Below are positions 1 to 9,304 of a stretch of DNA of 64,000 nt, piece by piece. Origin of the DNA: Chitinophaga sp. MM2321 (GTDB taxonomy: Bacteria > Bacteroidota > Bacteroidia > Chitinophagales > Chitinophagaceae); assembly GCF_964033635.1 (NCBI RefSeq), contig NZ_OZ035533.1:1798001-1862000 (forward strand). The letters are read 5' to 3'. The notes under the pieces were generated by a model, which saw only the letters and a program-made list of their open reading frames with translations, searched no databases and was not told the origin of the DNA. Positions within the stretch are counted from its first letter, which is position 1. The number at the start of each line of letters is the position of its first letter. Made by a program: the position numbers and the translations under genes.

Positions 1-1
1 G

Positions 2-775
2 ATCGCGCCCTATGCCATTGTTGCCGCCGTGCTGTTTGTATTGGGTATGCTGGTACGTTATTCTCCCTTACCGGAAATTAATACAGAACAGGAAGATGGT
101 GCGCTGGCTACTGCCAACGCAGGTAAAAAAAACATCTTCGGATTTCCGCATCTCATATTGGGCGCACTGGCTATCTTTTTACATGTGGGCACACAGGTAG
201 TAGCTATTGATACCATTATCGGCTATGCCGGTTCTATGCATATTCCACTGTTGGAAGCAAAAACGTTTCCGTCGTATACGCTGTTTGTCACCATCTGTGG
301 TTACCTGCTGGGTATTGCCACCATCCCGCGGTTTATCAGCCAGGTAAATGCCTTGCGGATCTGCACGGTGCTGGGGGCTATGTTTACACTCGGCATTATT
401 TATATGCATGGGGAAGTACGTCTGCTGGGACATACCACTGATATGTCCATCTGGTTTGTGGTGTTGCTGGGTTTTGCCAACTCGCTGGTATGGGCCGGTA
501 TATGGCCACTGGCGCTGGACGGACTGGGACGCTTTACAAAACTGGGCGCGTCGCTGATGATCATGGGGTTGAGCGGAAATGCCCTGCTGCCGCCATTGTA
601 CGGCTATTTTGCCGATCTGCATGGTGTGCGTTATGCCTACTGGGTATTATTCCCTTGTTATCTGTACCTGATATTCTACGCCTTTTACGGACATACACTC
701 AGGAGCTGGAAAGTGGTGCGTTCGCCGATTCAAATTCATCCGGAAAAGCAATTACATGGAACAGAAGAAGTATAA
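2..775 (+). CDS. Sugar MFS transporter, C-terminal part (start outside window)
   Basis: Inner-membrane permease of the FucP/GluP branch of the major facilitator superfamily, probably importing N-acetylglucosamine or a related sugar. The frame is open from base 2, so the N-terminal half lies upstream; about 257 residues remain, with roughly six hydrophobic segments. The stretch WPLALDGLGRFTKLGASLM followed by GNALLPPLYG matches the family's conserved segment. The last 20 bases overlap the start of nagA, so the two are translationally coupled; the substrate is inferred from nagA and nagB downstream. The internal ATG at 29 is not the real start. Confidence 0.85.
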   Translation: MAPYAIVAAVLFVLGMLVRYSPLPEINTEQEDGALATANAGKKNIFGFPHLILGALAIFLHVGTQVVAIDTIIGYAGSMHIPLLEAKTFPSYTLFVTICGYLLGIATIPRFISQVNALRICTVLGAMFTLGIIYMHGEVRLLGHTTDMSIWFVVLLGFANSLVWAGIWPLALDGLGRFTKLGASLMIMGLSGNALLPPLYGYFADLHGVRYAYWVLFPCYLYLIFYAFYGHTLRSWKVVRSPIQIHPEKQLHGTEEV

Positions 776-1952
776 AATTTTTAACGGAAATATAGTTACG
801 CCTTACCGTATCATCCGCGGGGGCACGCTGTTAACGGAAGGTAGCCGGATCCTTGCGGTAAGCGACCGTGATATTCCTGCGCCGGATGCCATAGAAATAG
901 ATGCCGGCGGACAATACATAGCGCCGGGATTTATTGACCTACATATTCATGGGGGCGGTGGTCATGATTTCATGGATGGAGATGTAAACGCGTTTTTAAA
1001 AGTAGCGGAGAAGCATTTGCAGTACGGTACTACTTCAATGGTACCTACTACTTTGAGCAGCGATAAGGCCAGCCTGTTGAAAACGCTGGAAGTATATGAT
1101 GCGGCCAACAAACGCAATGTTGCCGGCGCCCGTTTCCTGGGACTGCACCTGGAAGGGCCTTATGTGGCGATGAGTCAGCGGGGCGCACAGGACCCGCGTT
1201 ATATCCGCAATCCTGATGAAGCGGAGTACAAAGAAGTGCTGGCAGCATCTGATGATGTAGTACGGTGGAGTGCAGCGCCGGAGTTACCGGGTGCGTTGCC
1301 TTTTGGCCGCTATCTGCGCAGCAAAGGCATTTTGCCTGCTGCGGCGCACACAGATGCGATCTATGAAGAAATGCTGGAAGCTTTCGAAAACGGCTATACG
1401 CACCTTACCCATATGTATTCTGCGATGTCCGGCGTTACGCGCCGCAACGCTTTCCGTTATGCGGGCGTGATAGAAAGTGCTTTTCTGCTGGATGAAATGA
1501 CGGTTGAAATTATTGCGGACGGTATTCATTTACCTGCGCCATTACTGAAGCTGGTTTACAAAATAAAAGGACCGGATAAAATTGCTTTGATTACAGATGC
1601 CATGCGTGCCGCAGGCATGCCACCCGGTGAAAGTATCCTGGGCGGTTTAGAAAACGGCCTCCGGGTAATCGTAGAAGATGATGTCGCCAAACTGCCGGAC
1701 CGCAGCTCTTTTGCGGGCAGCGTTGCTACTGCCGACCGGCTGGTACGCAACATGGTGCAGCTGGCGGGTGTACCTATAACAGATGCCATACAAATGATCA
1801 GTACTTCCCCTGCGGCCATTATGGGTATTGCAGACAGGAAAGGATCGCTGGTGGCAGGCAAGGATGCGGATATTGTCATCTTTAATGATGACATCAGGAT
1901 TTCTACGGTTATGGTAGAAGGTCATATCAGGTATACCGCTGATCATTCATAA
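756..1952 (+). CDS. nagA: N-acetylglucosamine-6-phosphate deacetylase
   Basis: Cytoplasmic amidohydrolase that removes acetate from GlcNAc-6-phosphate, giving glucosamine-6-phosphate for NagB. The protein has 398 residues, a usual length. A TIM-barrel metal site is visible: DLHIHGGGGHDF near residues 61-72 (HxH pair), HLEGPYV (metal Glu), HLTHMYSAM, and the catalytic Asp in LITDAMRAAG. It sits between a sugar permease that it overlaps by 20 bases and nagB 22 bases downstream, a standard GlcNAc operon expected in a chitin degrader. Confidence 0.95.
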   Translation: MEQKKYKIFNGNIVTPYRIIRGGTLLTEGSRILAVSDRDIPAPDAIEIDAGGQYIAPGFIDLHIHGGGGHDFMDGDVNAFLKVAEKHLQYGTTSMVPTTLSSDKASLLKTLEVYDAANKRNVAGARFLGLHLEGPYVAMSQRGAQDPRYIRNPDEAEYKEVLAASDDVVRWSAAPELPGALPFGRYLRSKGILPAAAHTDAIYEEMLEAFENGYTHLTHMYSAMSGVTRRNAFRYAGVIESAFLLDEMTVEIIADGIHLPAPLLKLVYKIKGPDKIALITDAMRAAGMPPGESILGGLENGLRVIVEDDVAKLPDRSSFAGSVATADRLVRNMVQLAGVPITDAIQMISTSPAAIMGIADRKGSLVAGKDADIVIFNDDIRISTVMVEGHIRYTADHS

Positions 1953-1974
1953 TATTTAAGAGAAGATATTAATA

Positions 1975-2739
1975 ATGAACAACATTACAACAACAACTGA
2001 CCTGTTACAGGTACAGCGTTATGCCAGCCGTGCAGCCATGGGAGCTGCTGCTGCCAGTATAGCCGCTGATAAAATTATTCAATTACTGGCGGCAAAGGAA
2101 AGTGTAAACATCATCTTTGCAGCTGCGCCTTCGCAGAATGAATTCCTGTCGGCGCTGGTAGCGCATACCGGTATTGACTGGCAGCGGGTGCGCGCCTTTC
2201 ATATGGATGAATATGTGGGCTTGCCGGCATCGGCGCCACAAGGCTTTGGCAACTTCCTGAAGGAAAGGATCTTCGGCAAACTTCCTTTTGCAGCAGTACA
2301 TTATATCAATGGCAATGCCGCTGATCTGCCGGCAGAATGCAGTCGCTACGCGGCTTTGCTGGAACAGTATCCGGCTGATATTGTACACATGGGTATCGGG
2401 GAAAATGCGCACATCGCTTTCAATGATCCACATGTAGCTGATTTCAACGATCCGTTATTAGTGAAGGTGGTGGAACTCGATGAGGCATGCCGCCGCCAAC
2501 AGGTGAATGACGGCTGCTTCGCTACCCTGGAAGCGGTACCGGTGCATGCTGTTACCTTAACGGTTCCTGCCCTGATGAAAGCGGCCTTTATTTATTGTAT
2601 GGTACCGGGTGAGAAAAAAGCTGCCGCGGTATATCATACCCTGCATGATGCCATTCAGGAAAAATACCCTTCTACGATACTGCGCACACATGCGGCGGCT
2701 GTTCTTTTTATTGATGAAGACAGTGCCGCACAGTTGTAA
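1975..2739 (+). CDS. nagB: Glucosamine-6-phosphate deaminase
   Basis: Converts glucosamine-6-phosphate to fructose-6-phosphate and ammonia, the last step of GlcNAc catabolism. The 254-residue protein carries the family motifs HMDEYVGL and GIGENAHIAFND; the second departs from the E. coli form (GNDGHIAFNEP) but keeps the catalytic HIAFN core. It begins 22 bases after nagA and is followed by a strong hairpin, so it ends the operon. A 6-phosphogluconolactonase is the nearest alternative family but fits the neighbours less well. Confidence 0.93.
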   Translation: MNNITTTTDLLQVQRYASRAAMGAAAASIAADKIIQLLAAKESVNIIFAAAPSQNEFLSALVAHTGIDWQRVRAFHMDEYVGLPASAPQGFGNFLKERIFGKLPFAAVHYINGNAADLPAECSRYAALLEQYPADIVHMGIGENAHIAFNDPHVADFNDPLLVKVVELDEACRRQQVNDGCFATLEAVPVHAVTLTVPALMKAAFIYCMVPGEKKAAAVYHTLHDAIQEKYPSTILRTHAAAVLFIDEDSAAQL

Positions 2740-2774
2740 AAGATAAGTTAATCATCTCCCGTAAAAAAAACCGG

Positions 2775-2837
2775 AAAGCGATAAGTGCTGAAAATGGTAA
2801 TGGCCCTGCTGCAACCATCTTCAGCACTTATCGCTTT
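2775..2837. terminator. Hairpin terminator after nagB
   Basis: Perfect 18-bp inverted repeat, arms 2775-2792 and 2820-2837 (AAAGCGATAAGTGCTGAA and its complement). Five more pairs (2794-2798 with 2814-2818) form inside after one mismatch. It starts 36 bases after the nagB stop, ends in a short T run, and is flanked by an A run on its left, so it could work in both directions. Confidence 0.75.
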
Positions 2838-2967
2838 TCAGGCAGATAAAAAAGTGTATACTTGGGGAATATTCAGGTGCGGGGGATTACTCATACAGGG
2901 TATAGCCGTTACCGGTATGATTATTTTGTAAAAACATTCCAGGCAAAAGAAACAAATACCATCACCC

Positions 2968-4158
2968 ATGCTGAAAGAAAAGATCCGGCAGCTGGCCAGC
3001 CAACTGCAGACGGAAACAGTGGCTAACCGCCGCCACCTGCATGCACACCCGGAACTCTCTTTTAAGGAATATAATACCGCCGCTTTTGTGGCGGAAAAAC
3101 TACAGGCACTCCATATTCCTTTCCAACCGATGGCTAATACCGGCATCGTTGCGCTCGTGAAGGGCGACAAGCCCGGTAGTGACAGGGTAGTGGCCTTACG
3201 CGCCGATATCGATGCATTGCCTATCACAGAGCTGAATGACGTGGCTTATAAGTCGCAGAACAGTGGCGTGATGCATGCCTGTGGTCATGATGTACACACC
3301 TCTTCGTTACTCACTACCGCCGCGATCCTTAACAGCCTGAAAGCTGATTTTTCAGGAACCATAAAATTTATTTTTCAGCCGGCGGAAGAACTGGTACCGG
3401 GAGGCGCCAGTATCATGATCAAAGAAGGGGTGCTGGAAAACCCGCGTCCACTCAGTATTCTGGGGCAACACACCATGCCGGAGCTGCCTGCCGGAAAAGT
3501 AGGTTTCCGGGGCGGCCGTTATATGGCCAGCAATGATGAGATATTCATCACCGTAAAAGGGAAAGGCGGTCATGGCGCCATGCCACACCTGGGGATCGAT
3601 CCTGTGGTGATTGCCTGTCATATGGTGATTGCCTTGCAGCAGATCGTCAGCCGGCGGGCAAATGTGATGTCACCTTCGGTACTGTCATTTGGCAGGATGA
3701 TCGCCAACGGCGCCAGTAATGTTATTCCGGATGAAGTAAGACTGGAAGGTACCTTCCGTTCGCTGGACGAGCAATGGCGCAAAGAAGCGCATGACAAGAT
3801 CCGGAAAATGGCGGTTACCCTGGCGGAAAGTATGGAAGGTAGCTGTGATATCGAGATCCGCAAAGGCTATCCTGTACTGATCAATGAAGATAAGTTAACT
3901 GCGGCCACCCGCGCCCATGCTATAGATTTTTTAGGAGAAGACAATGTACTGGACCTCGACATCTGGATGGCGGCAGAAGATTTTGCCTACTATTCACAGG
4001 TGGCGGATGCCTGCTTTTACCGGCTGGGCGTACGTAATGAGGAAAAAGGTATCATATCCGGCCTGCATACCGCCACTTTTGATGCCGATGATCATGCACT
4101 CGAAACCGGTGCCGGCCTGATGGCTTACCTGGCCCTAAAAACACTGGACCAGGATTAA
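2968..4158 (+). CDS. M20 family amidohydrolase (N-acyl-amino-acid or carboxypeptidase type)
   Basis: Zinc-dependent peptidase-family hydrolase of the HipO/AmaA group, which splits N-acyl amino acids or related amides; the exact substrate cannot be read from sequence. The 396 residues include RRHLHAHPELSFKE near the N-terminus, the metal motif MHACGHDVHTSSLL, QPAEELVPGG with the catalytic Glu pair, and GQHTMPELPAGKVG. No signal peptide is visible, so it is probably cytoplasmic. It stands alone between hairpins. Its last two codons and stop lie inside the long inverted repeat shared with the convergent kinase gene. Confidence 0.9.
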   Translation: MLKEKIRQLASQLQTETVANRRHLHAHPELSFKEYNTAAFVAEKLQALHIPFQPMANTGIVALVKGDKPGSDRVVALRADIDALPITELNDVAYKSQNSGVMHACGHDVHTSSLLTTAAILNSLKADFSGTIKFIFQPAEELVPGGASIMIKEGVLENPRPLSILGQHTMPELPAGKVGFRGGRYMASNDEIFITVKGKGGHGAMPHLGIDPVVIACHMVIALQQIVSRRANVMSPSVLSFGRMIANGASNVIPDEVRLEGTFRSLDEQWRKEAHDKIRKMAVTLAESMEGSCDIEIRKGYPVLINEDKLTAATRAHAIDFLGEDNVLDLDIWMAAEDFAYYSQVADACFYRLGVRNEEKGIISGLHTATFDADDHALETGAGLMAYLALKTLDQD

Positions 4159-4267
4159 AGGATGATAGGATTTATAGGATGGGTGTTTTGTTGTTTTTAA
4201 TATTAAACAGCAAATAATATTAAACAGCAAAACACCCATCCTATAAATCCTATCATCCTTTAATCCT
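4151..4267. repeat. 46-bp inverted repeat joining two convergent genes (bidirectional terminator)
   Basis: Arms 4151-4196 and 4222-4267 are complementary at 45 of 46 positions, the exception being a T/C difference that would be a G-U pair in RNA. The left arm holds the end and stop of the M20 gene, the right arm the last four codons and stop of the kinase gene. The same DNA (AGGATTAAAGGATGA) ends both genes, read in different frames. The loop contains a 16-base direct repeat (AATATTAAACAGCAAA at 4199-4214 and 4216-4231) whose second copy runs into the right arm. Confidence 0.9.
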
Positions 4268-5566
4268 CGTCGGTAGAGCTAAGTAAAACGCGCTTCCCAC
4301 TTTTCTATTGGGTTCAAACCATATCCTGCCATGTTGGGCGGCAGTGTATTCTTTGCAGAGGTAAAGTCCTAAACCGATCCCTTTTTCATTACCGGTTCCG
4401 AAAGTGGACCTGGCTTTGAGGGAAAAGATCTCTTCCTTCCACCGGGGATCGATACCGGTGCCGGTGTCTTCTACGGTCAATATGCATTCATCGCCCTGTT
4501 TATCTGCCCTGATATAGATACTACCTCCGGCGGGGGTGAATTTGATGGCATTCCCGATGATATTGCGTATGATCAGTTGCAGCATATTGAGGTCTGCGAT
4601 GGCTTCAAGAGAAGGATCGATCTGATGCTGGAGGGTAATCTTTTTTTTTGAGATCAACGTATCGTTGATCTTCAGGATAGGGGTGACTGCTTCCGCAATG
4701 TTAACAGGGGCCAGGTTAACGGCGAGGCCCTGTAACTGCGTTTTGGACCAGGAAAGCATGTTGTACAGCATCTCCTGGGTATTATTGACCATTTGCAGTA
4801 GTTCTGCTTCCAGCTGTTTTTTATCTTCCTGCGGCAATTCCATGTCCTTCATCAATTCCAGGTACGACTGGATATTGGCCATCGGACTGCGTAAATCGTG
4901 GGAGATGATAGAAAAGAGCTTGTTTTTCTCGGTATTCATGCTCTCCAGTACCTTGTTTTTCTCTTCTCCTTTCTGCTTTTCTGTGTTATAGACCCTTTTA
5001 AGGTAAAGCGTTCCGCAGAAAATAACCATAATACCGGTTACATAGGCGTACATCAGGTCCGCAAAGAAGTAGCTGCGATCGCTGTATACGCGCGGAATGC
5101 TCTCCGGATGATAATATTCATAAATAACCAGGCAGGTTACTACCAGCAGGTTGAGGAGCAGCCACCAGCCATACTGCCGCGGAGATACCAGCATGATCAG
5201 GAAAAAGGTCAGGGTATAGATCAACAGGGAGGAGCCTTCAATGCCGGAGCTGAAGAAATAATTTACCCCAAAAAGGGCATTGATCAGTATAATACTGATG
5301 CTCATACTAAGGACAGGCTTGTTCCTGAACCTGGACAGGTAGTACAGGCTGGCCAGCGCCACAAACATGCCAAGAAGGAGGTAGGTAGTTGCCTTTAACC
5401 CGATAATAATATCAAATGGGATATTGAACAAAATAACAAGGAGTGCAATAATGCAGATAGAGTTGAAGTTCCGGTTTTCAAAAGAAACTTCATCCGGGAA
5501 GCCAACGAGGAAGTTAAAGACCCTTTTAAACCGATCTGAAACAGCTCCTATTTTGTTCTTTAGCAT
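4253..5566 (-). CDS. Membrane sensor histidine kinase
   Basis: Inner-membrane sensor that autophosphorylates on His223 and passes phosphate to a response regulator, probably the receiver protein encoded 154 bases upstream. Of 437 residues, about 35-195 form six hydrophobic segments without a recognisable extracellular sensor domain, then a short linker. The H box is FSIISHDLRSPM (His223). The ATPase domain shows RNIIGNAIKFTPAGGS (N box), DTGTGIDP (G1) and GIGLGLYLCKEY (G2). The signal is unknown. Its 3' end lies in the inverted repeat shared with the M20 gene. Confidence 0.92.
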   Translation of the reverse strand: MLKNKIGAVSDRFKRVFNFLVGFPDEVSFENRNFNSICIIALLVILFNIPFDIIIGLKATTYLLLGMFVALASLYYLSRFRNKPVLSMSISIILINALFGVNYFFSSGIEGSSLLIYTLTFFLIMLVSPRQYGWWLLLNLLVVTCLVIYEYYHPESIPRVYSDRSYFFADLMYAYVTGIMVIFCGTLYLKRVYNTEKQKGEEKNKVLESMNTEKNKLFSIISHDLRSPMANIQSYLELMKDMELPQEDKKQLEAELLQMVNNTQEMLYNMLSWSKTQLQGLAVNLAPVNIAEAVTPILKINDTLISKKKITLQHQIDPSLEAIADLNMLQLIIRNIIGNAIKFTPAGGSIYIRADKQGDECILTVEDTGTGIDPRWKEEIFSLKARSTFGTGNEKGIGLGLYLCKEYTAAQHGRIWFEPNRKVGSAFYLALPTRIKG

Positions 5567-5720
5567 GTTACAAAACTAAAAAAAAATAAATGATGGAAGC
5601 CGTCTATCTGTGTTGTTGAAATAAACATTTATGCTATAAAGCTGGGGGAGCATACCAGCGTGGGTTATGGATAGTTTATCTTTATTTTTATAGTGTAAAA
5701 TAATTTTATATGACCTGTTA

Positions 5721-6134
5721 TTACCGCTTTAAGAATTGTTTTTGCCACCCTTCTTCTATTACGTCTTTGAGTATTTTACATAAGCCTTCAAAAGAGTTGG
5801 GTTTGGTCAGAAAGAGTTTTGCCCCGAGCCGGATACTATCTTCCATATCTTCCTTCAAAGCTGAAGTACTGAGCACAATAATCTTTGTCAGTTGCCGGTG
5901 AAGGATCTTGCCTAATTCCAGCAAACATTCCTTACCATTCATTAATGGCATATTTAAATCAAGGAAGATATAGTCGGGAGGGAGTAGTGTTTCGTCAGAT
6001 AGCAGTGCAATCGCCTGTATCCCGCTTTCACAGGTGTAGGTTTCTATTTCCGGTGATACTTCCTTCATCGCTTCTTTAAAAAAAGTTCTGTCATCGGCAT
6101 CATCATCGATCACTAGTATGGTCCGTCGCGTCAT
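5721..6134 (-). CDS. Single-domain response regulator (CheY/Rcp1 type)
   Basis: Receiver domain without an output domain, 137 residues. The acidic pocket IDDDADD is near residues 9-15, the phospho-acceptor Asp59 lies in FLDLNMPLMNG, Thr/Ser is in VLSTSA, and the conserved Lys is in LFLTKP. It precedes the histidine kinase on the same strand and is its likely partner. With no DNA-binding domain it must act through protein contact or as a phosphorelay step. Confidence 0.9.
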   Translation of the reverse strand: MTRRTILVIDDDADDRTFFKEAMKEVSPEIETYTCESGIQAIALLSDETLLPPDYIFLDLNMPLMNGKECLLELGKILHRQLTKIIVLSTSALKEDMEDSIRLGAKLFLTKPNSFEGLCKILKDVIEEGWQKQFLKR

Positions 6135-6269
6135 AAATGGTTAAAATTAGGTTTACAAATAAAATAACTGGTTTCCGGATTTTTCAGTTGGGTTCTTCAA
6201 AGGCTATACAATTTCGTTAAATTTACCGGTATAATCAAATTTAAAAAGCTGCCGGAATAATTATTAAAG

Positions 6270-6932
6270 ATGATGGAAGTTTTTTGTACCCGCTTAACAA
6301 GTCATTTATCACCACAACTTTTTGGTGAATATCTTTCGTTATTACCTGATGCTTTGCAGCAAAAGAATAATCGTTATAAAACGGATCAGGATAAGCAACT
6401 GCACCTAGCCGGACAACTGCTATTGCTGGAAGTGCTGCAACGATGGGGATATGATCGCAACTGTTTACAGCAGGTACAGTATAACCCCTACCACCGGCCC
6501 TATATTCCCGGCGAGGTGGATTTTAATATTTCCCACTCAGGGGATTATGTTCTCTGTGCTGTTGGCAGGCATGTAAAAGTGGGTATTGATATTGAAGCGA
6601 TAAAAAATATTGATTTACCAGATTTTACAGAGATGATGACCGATGATCAATGGGGAGAGATCCATGCAGCAGCAGATCCGGTCGGCGCTTTTTTTTCGTA
6701 TTGGGCGATCAAGGAAAGTGTGATGAAAGCAGATAGCCGGGGCATATATATTCCGCTGAATGACATTGTTATTGAAAATGATACGGCCCGGTATGATGGC
6801 GTAAACTGGTGGCTGTTTCCATTGCATATTGATCCTGATTACTGTGCATGTGTTGCCGTAAATAAGGCCATGACGGCTGTTCCGGTCCAATATATCTCCC
6901 TGGAAGACCTGCTGCCGGTTGCCGGTAGCTGA
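6270..6932 (+). CDS. 4'-phosphopantetheinyl transferase (Sfp type)
   Basis: Transfers phosphopantetheine from coenzyme A to a carrier-protein serine. The 220-residue protein has FNISHSGDY near 85-93, the magnesium motif VGIDIE (104-109; Asp107 and Glu109) and FFSYWAIKESVMKA (141-154) with the catalytic Glu149 and Lys153. The length fits the Sfp group rather than the short AcpS. No carrier protein or synthase is nearby, so its target is elsewhere, perhaps a polyketide or peptide synthetase. Two ATGs lie in tandem at 6270 and 6273. Confidence 0.88.
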   Translation: MMEVFCTRLTSHLSPQLFGEYLSLLPDALQQKNNRYKTDQDKQLHLAGQLLLLEVLQRWGYDRNCLQQVQYNPYHRPYIPGEVDFNISHSGDYVLCAVGRHVKVGIDIEAIKNIDLPDFTEMMTDDQWGEIHAAADPVGAFFSYWAIKESVMKADSRGIYIPLNDIVIENDTARYDGVNWWLFPLHIDPDYCACVAVNKAMTAVPVQYISLEDLLPVAGS

Positions 6933-7073
6933 CACGGCATCCTGGTTTCCTGTATTTGTCTTGTTCCGATTTAGTTATATATTAGTTGCCGGATGCCCGG
7001 ATCTATCGGGCATCATCCATTGTATAAACCGGCCATATCAGATCCAACAATAAAAGTATTGCTGACGACAAAA

Positions 7074-7568
7074 ATGAGAGACTATTATTACATTTTAGGA
7101 ATAGAAAACAATGCCAGCGATGCCCAGGTTAAGACGGCGTATAGAAAACTCTCCCAGAAATTTCATCCGGATAAAAATGATGGTGACCGCTTTTTTGAAG
7201 AAAGGTTTAAAGCTATCCAGCAGGCTTATGAAACGCTTTCAGATCCTGCCGGCAGAACAGCCTATGACAGGAACTTATCTCAACACAATACTACCAGGGT
7301 AAGCGCAGCAGTGCTGAAACAATATGAAGATTCTTTCAGAAGAAGGTATGAAGAGAAGCTGAAAAAGAAAGAGCAGGAAATGCGGCAACGGTATGAAGTC
7401 CGGGAACAAAGAATCAATAATGAAGCATATGAGCGGGTGAGGGCAAAAGTGCGGCAACTGGAAGCAGCCCATGATCCCCACAGGAATCGTTTAATGCCCG
7501 TAGTGACGGGAATACTGGCCGTTAGCCTGTTGGTCGTAACGGTGATCCTGGTGGTAAAATGCCTGTAA
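7074..7568 (+). CDS. Membrane-anchored J-domain protein
   Basis: DnaJ-family co-chaperone that would stimulate an Hsp70 at the membrane. The start at 7074 puts the J domain at the N-terminus (RDYYYILGI); an in-frame ATG at 6993 adds 27 residues unlike the family. The HPD motif is at 31-33 (KFHPDKN). After the J domain (about 1-70) comes a charged coiled-coil stretch rich in Glu, Arg and Lys (about 85-135), then one C-terminal membrane segment (about 140-162). It lacks the zinc-finger and C-terminal domains of true DnaJ, so it is a specialised J protein. Confidence 0.85.
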   Translation: MRDYYYILGIENNASDAQVKTAYRKLSQKFHPDKNDGDRFFEERFKAIQQAYETLSDPAGRTAYDRNLSQHNTTRVSAAVLKQYEDSFRRRYEEKLKKKEQEMRQRYEVREQRINNEAYERVRAKVRQLEAAHDPHRNRLMPVVTGILAVSLLVVTVILVVKCL

Positions 7569-7741
7569 CGGGCAGCCGATGCAGCAAAAAACTGCCCCGA
7601 AGCGTTGCAAAAGTTACGGCAGGTGAGGATACTATCAGTACCTGCGCAGAAGGTATTTGGATTTAGCAGATACAGCATCTACTTTAGTGGTAATAACCGT
7701 GTCTCTGCGGGGACCTCTTAGTTTGCAATTAAAATTCCTTT

Positions 7742-9196
7742 ATGAAGAAAACTATTGTAAGTACAATCGGCTTACTGTTTGTTATGTTATCTCTTTCTGC
7801 GCAGAATTATACGGCAGATTGGCCTTCACTGAACAAGCGGGGAGTGCCTGAATGGTTCAACCAGTCCAAGTTTGGCATCTTTATTCACTGGGGCGTATAT
7901 GCGGTGCCGTCATATGCAGTAGTAGGCGATGGTGGCTATTCAGAATGGTATTGGCACAACCTGCGGGCCAAAAAAGAAGGTAAAAATGCAAAGCTGCAGG
8001 CTTTCCATGATAAGGAATATGGGAAAGATTTTCCCTATGAAAAGTTTGAGTCACAGTTTACCGCTTCACTTTTTGACCCGGCCCAATGGGCGGATGTTTT
8101 TCGTCGCTCCGGCGCCCGCTATGTGGTATTGACTTCCAAGCATCACGAGGGGTACTGCCTGTGGGATAATAAACAAGCCAATGAGTCCTGGGGCCATTCC
8201 TGGAACGCGGTAACGGGTACGCCTAAACGCGATCTGCTGGGCGATCTGACAACAGAAGTGCGCAAGGCCGGTTTACGCATGGGCTACTACTATTCCCTGT
8301 ATGAGTGGTATAATCCTTTGTGGCTGAAAGATAAAAAGAAATATGTGGATGAAGTGATGATCCCGCAGTTCAAAGACCTGGTAACCCGTTACAAACCTTC
8401 CGTGATCTTCTCCGATGGGGAATGGGAGCTCTCGGACACCGCCTGGCGTAGCACGGAATTACTGGCCTGGTTATACAATGAATCACCCGTAAAAGATGAG
8501 GTAGCAGTGGATGATCGCTGGGGGAAAAAAACGCGTGGTAAAAACAACGGAGCTACCTATTTCACCTCCGAATATGGCAGCGGCATGCAGCCGGGTGTAG
8601 CCTGGGAAGAGAGCCAGGGTATCGGCTACTCTTATGGCTATAACCGCATGGAGAATGTAAATGATTATAAGAAAAGCAGTGATCTTATTATACTCCTGGT
8701 TGATATTGTAGCGCGTGGCGGCAACCTGTTGCTGGACATCGGACCCACGGCTGACGGTCGTATCCCTGTTATCATGCAGCAGAAATTAATTGACATGGGT
8801 GCCTGGCTGACAACAAACGGAGAAGCGATTTACGATACGAAAGCATGGAAAGAAACCCGCCAATGGAGTGCAGGCAAACGCCCGGAAGTGAAAGAAGCCA
8901 ACTATATGGCCAAATACGATATTGCAAAAATGGTACAACCATCGAAGGAAAACGCCAATATCGAAATGTTCTTTACACAGAAACCAGGCGCGTTGTATTG
9001 TATTGTTACCAATTTTCAGGAACAACTGCGCATAAAAAACTATACCCTTCCAAAGAATGCCGCGCTCAGTATCCTGGGCTGTAACAAGGCTATCCGCGGG
9101 CAACAGCAGGGTAAAGACGTGGTGATAAACTTGTCAGGCATGCGTCCTGGTGATATCCCACATGATATGTTTGTGGTGAAGATTGCAGGAAAATAA
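7742..9196 (+). CDS. Secreted alpha-L-fucosidase, GH29
   Basis: Retaining exo-fucosidase releasing L-fucose from glycans in the periplasm or at the surface. Residues 1-20 form a signal peptide ending LSLSAQ. The catalytic domain opens with FGIFIHWGVYAVPSYA (44-59) and holds KHHEGYCLWD (133-142); the likely nucleophile is Asp225 in VIFSDGEWE. At 484 residues the length is usual, with a small beta-rich C-terminal domain. A strong terminator follows. The zinc dehydrogenase next door could act on the released sugar or its products, but nothing proves it. Confidence 0.92.
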   Translation: MKKTIVSTIGLLFVMLSLSAQNYTADWPSLNKRGVPEWFNQSKFGIFIHWGVYAVPSYAVVGDGGYSEWYWHNLRAKKEGKNAKLQAFHDKEYGKDFPYEKFESQFTASLFDPAQWADVFRRSGARYVVLTSKHHEGYCLWDNKQANESWGHSWNAVTGTPKRDLLGDLTTEVRKAGLRMGYYYSLYEWYNPLWLKDKKKYVDEVMIPQFKDLVTRYKPSVIFSDGEWELSDTAWRSTELLAWLYNESPVKDEVAVDDRWGKKTRGKNNGATYFTSEYGSGMQPGVAWEESQGIGYSYGYNRMENVNDYKKSSDLIILLVDIVARGGNLLLDIGPTADGRIPVIMQQKLIDMGAWLTTNGEAIYDTKAWKETRQWSAGKRPEVKEANYMAKYDIAKMVQPSKENANIEMFFTQKPGALYCIVTNFQEQLRIKNYTLPKNAALSILGCNKAIRGQQQGKDVVINLSGMRPGDIPHDMFVVKIAGK

Positions 9197-9223
9197 AGAT
9201 GAAGATCAGATAGATATTAAAAG

Positions 9224-9258
9224 AGGATTAACCTGATCAACGAGGTTAATCCTTTTTT
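9224..9258 (+). terminator. Intrinsic terminator after GH29 gene
   Basis: Perfect 11-bp stem (AGGATTAACCT at 9224-9234 with 9243-9253), 8-base loop, then a run of six T at 9253-9258. It lies 27 bases after the fucosidase stop, the classical arrangement. Confidence 0.85.
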
Positions 9259-9304
9259 AATTGTATAGCTGACATTTAGCGGGGCGTATAAATAATATAG
9301 ACAA

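Noticed and set aside
4151..4267. Insertion sequence or MITE
   Set aside because: No target-site duplication or transposase, and the arms are part of the two genes' coding ends.
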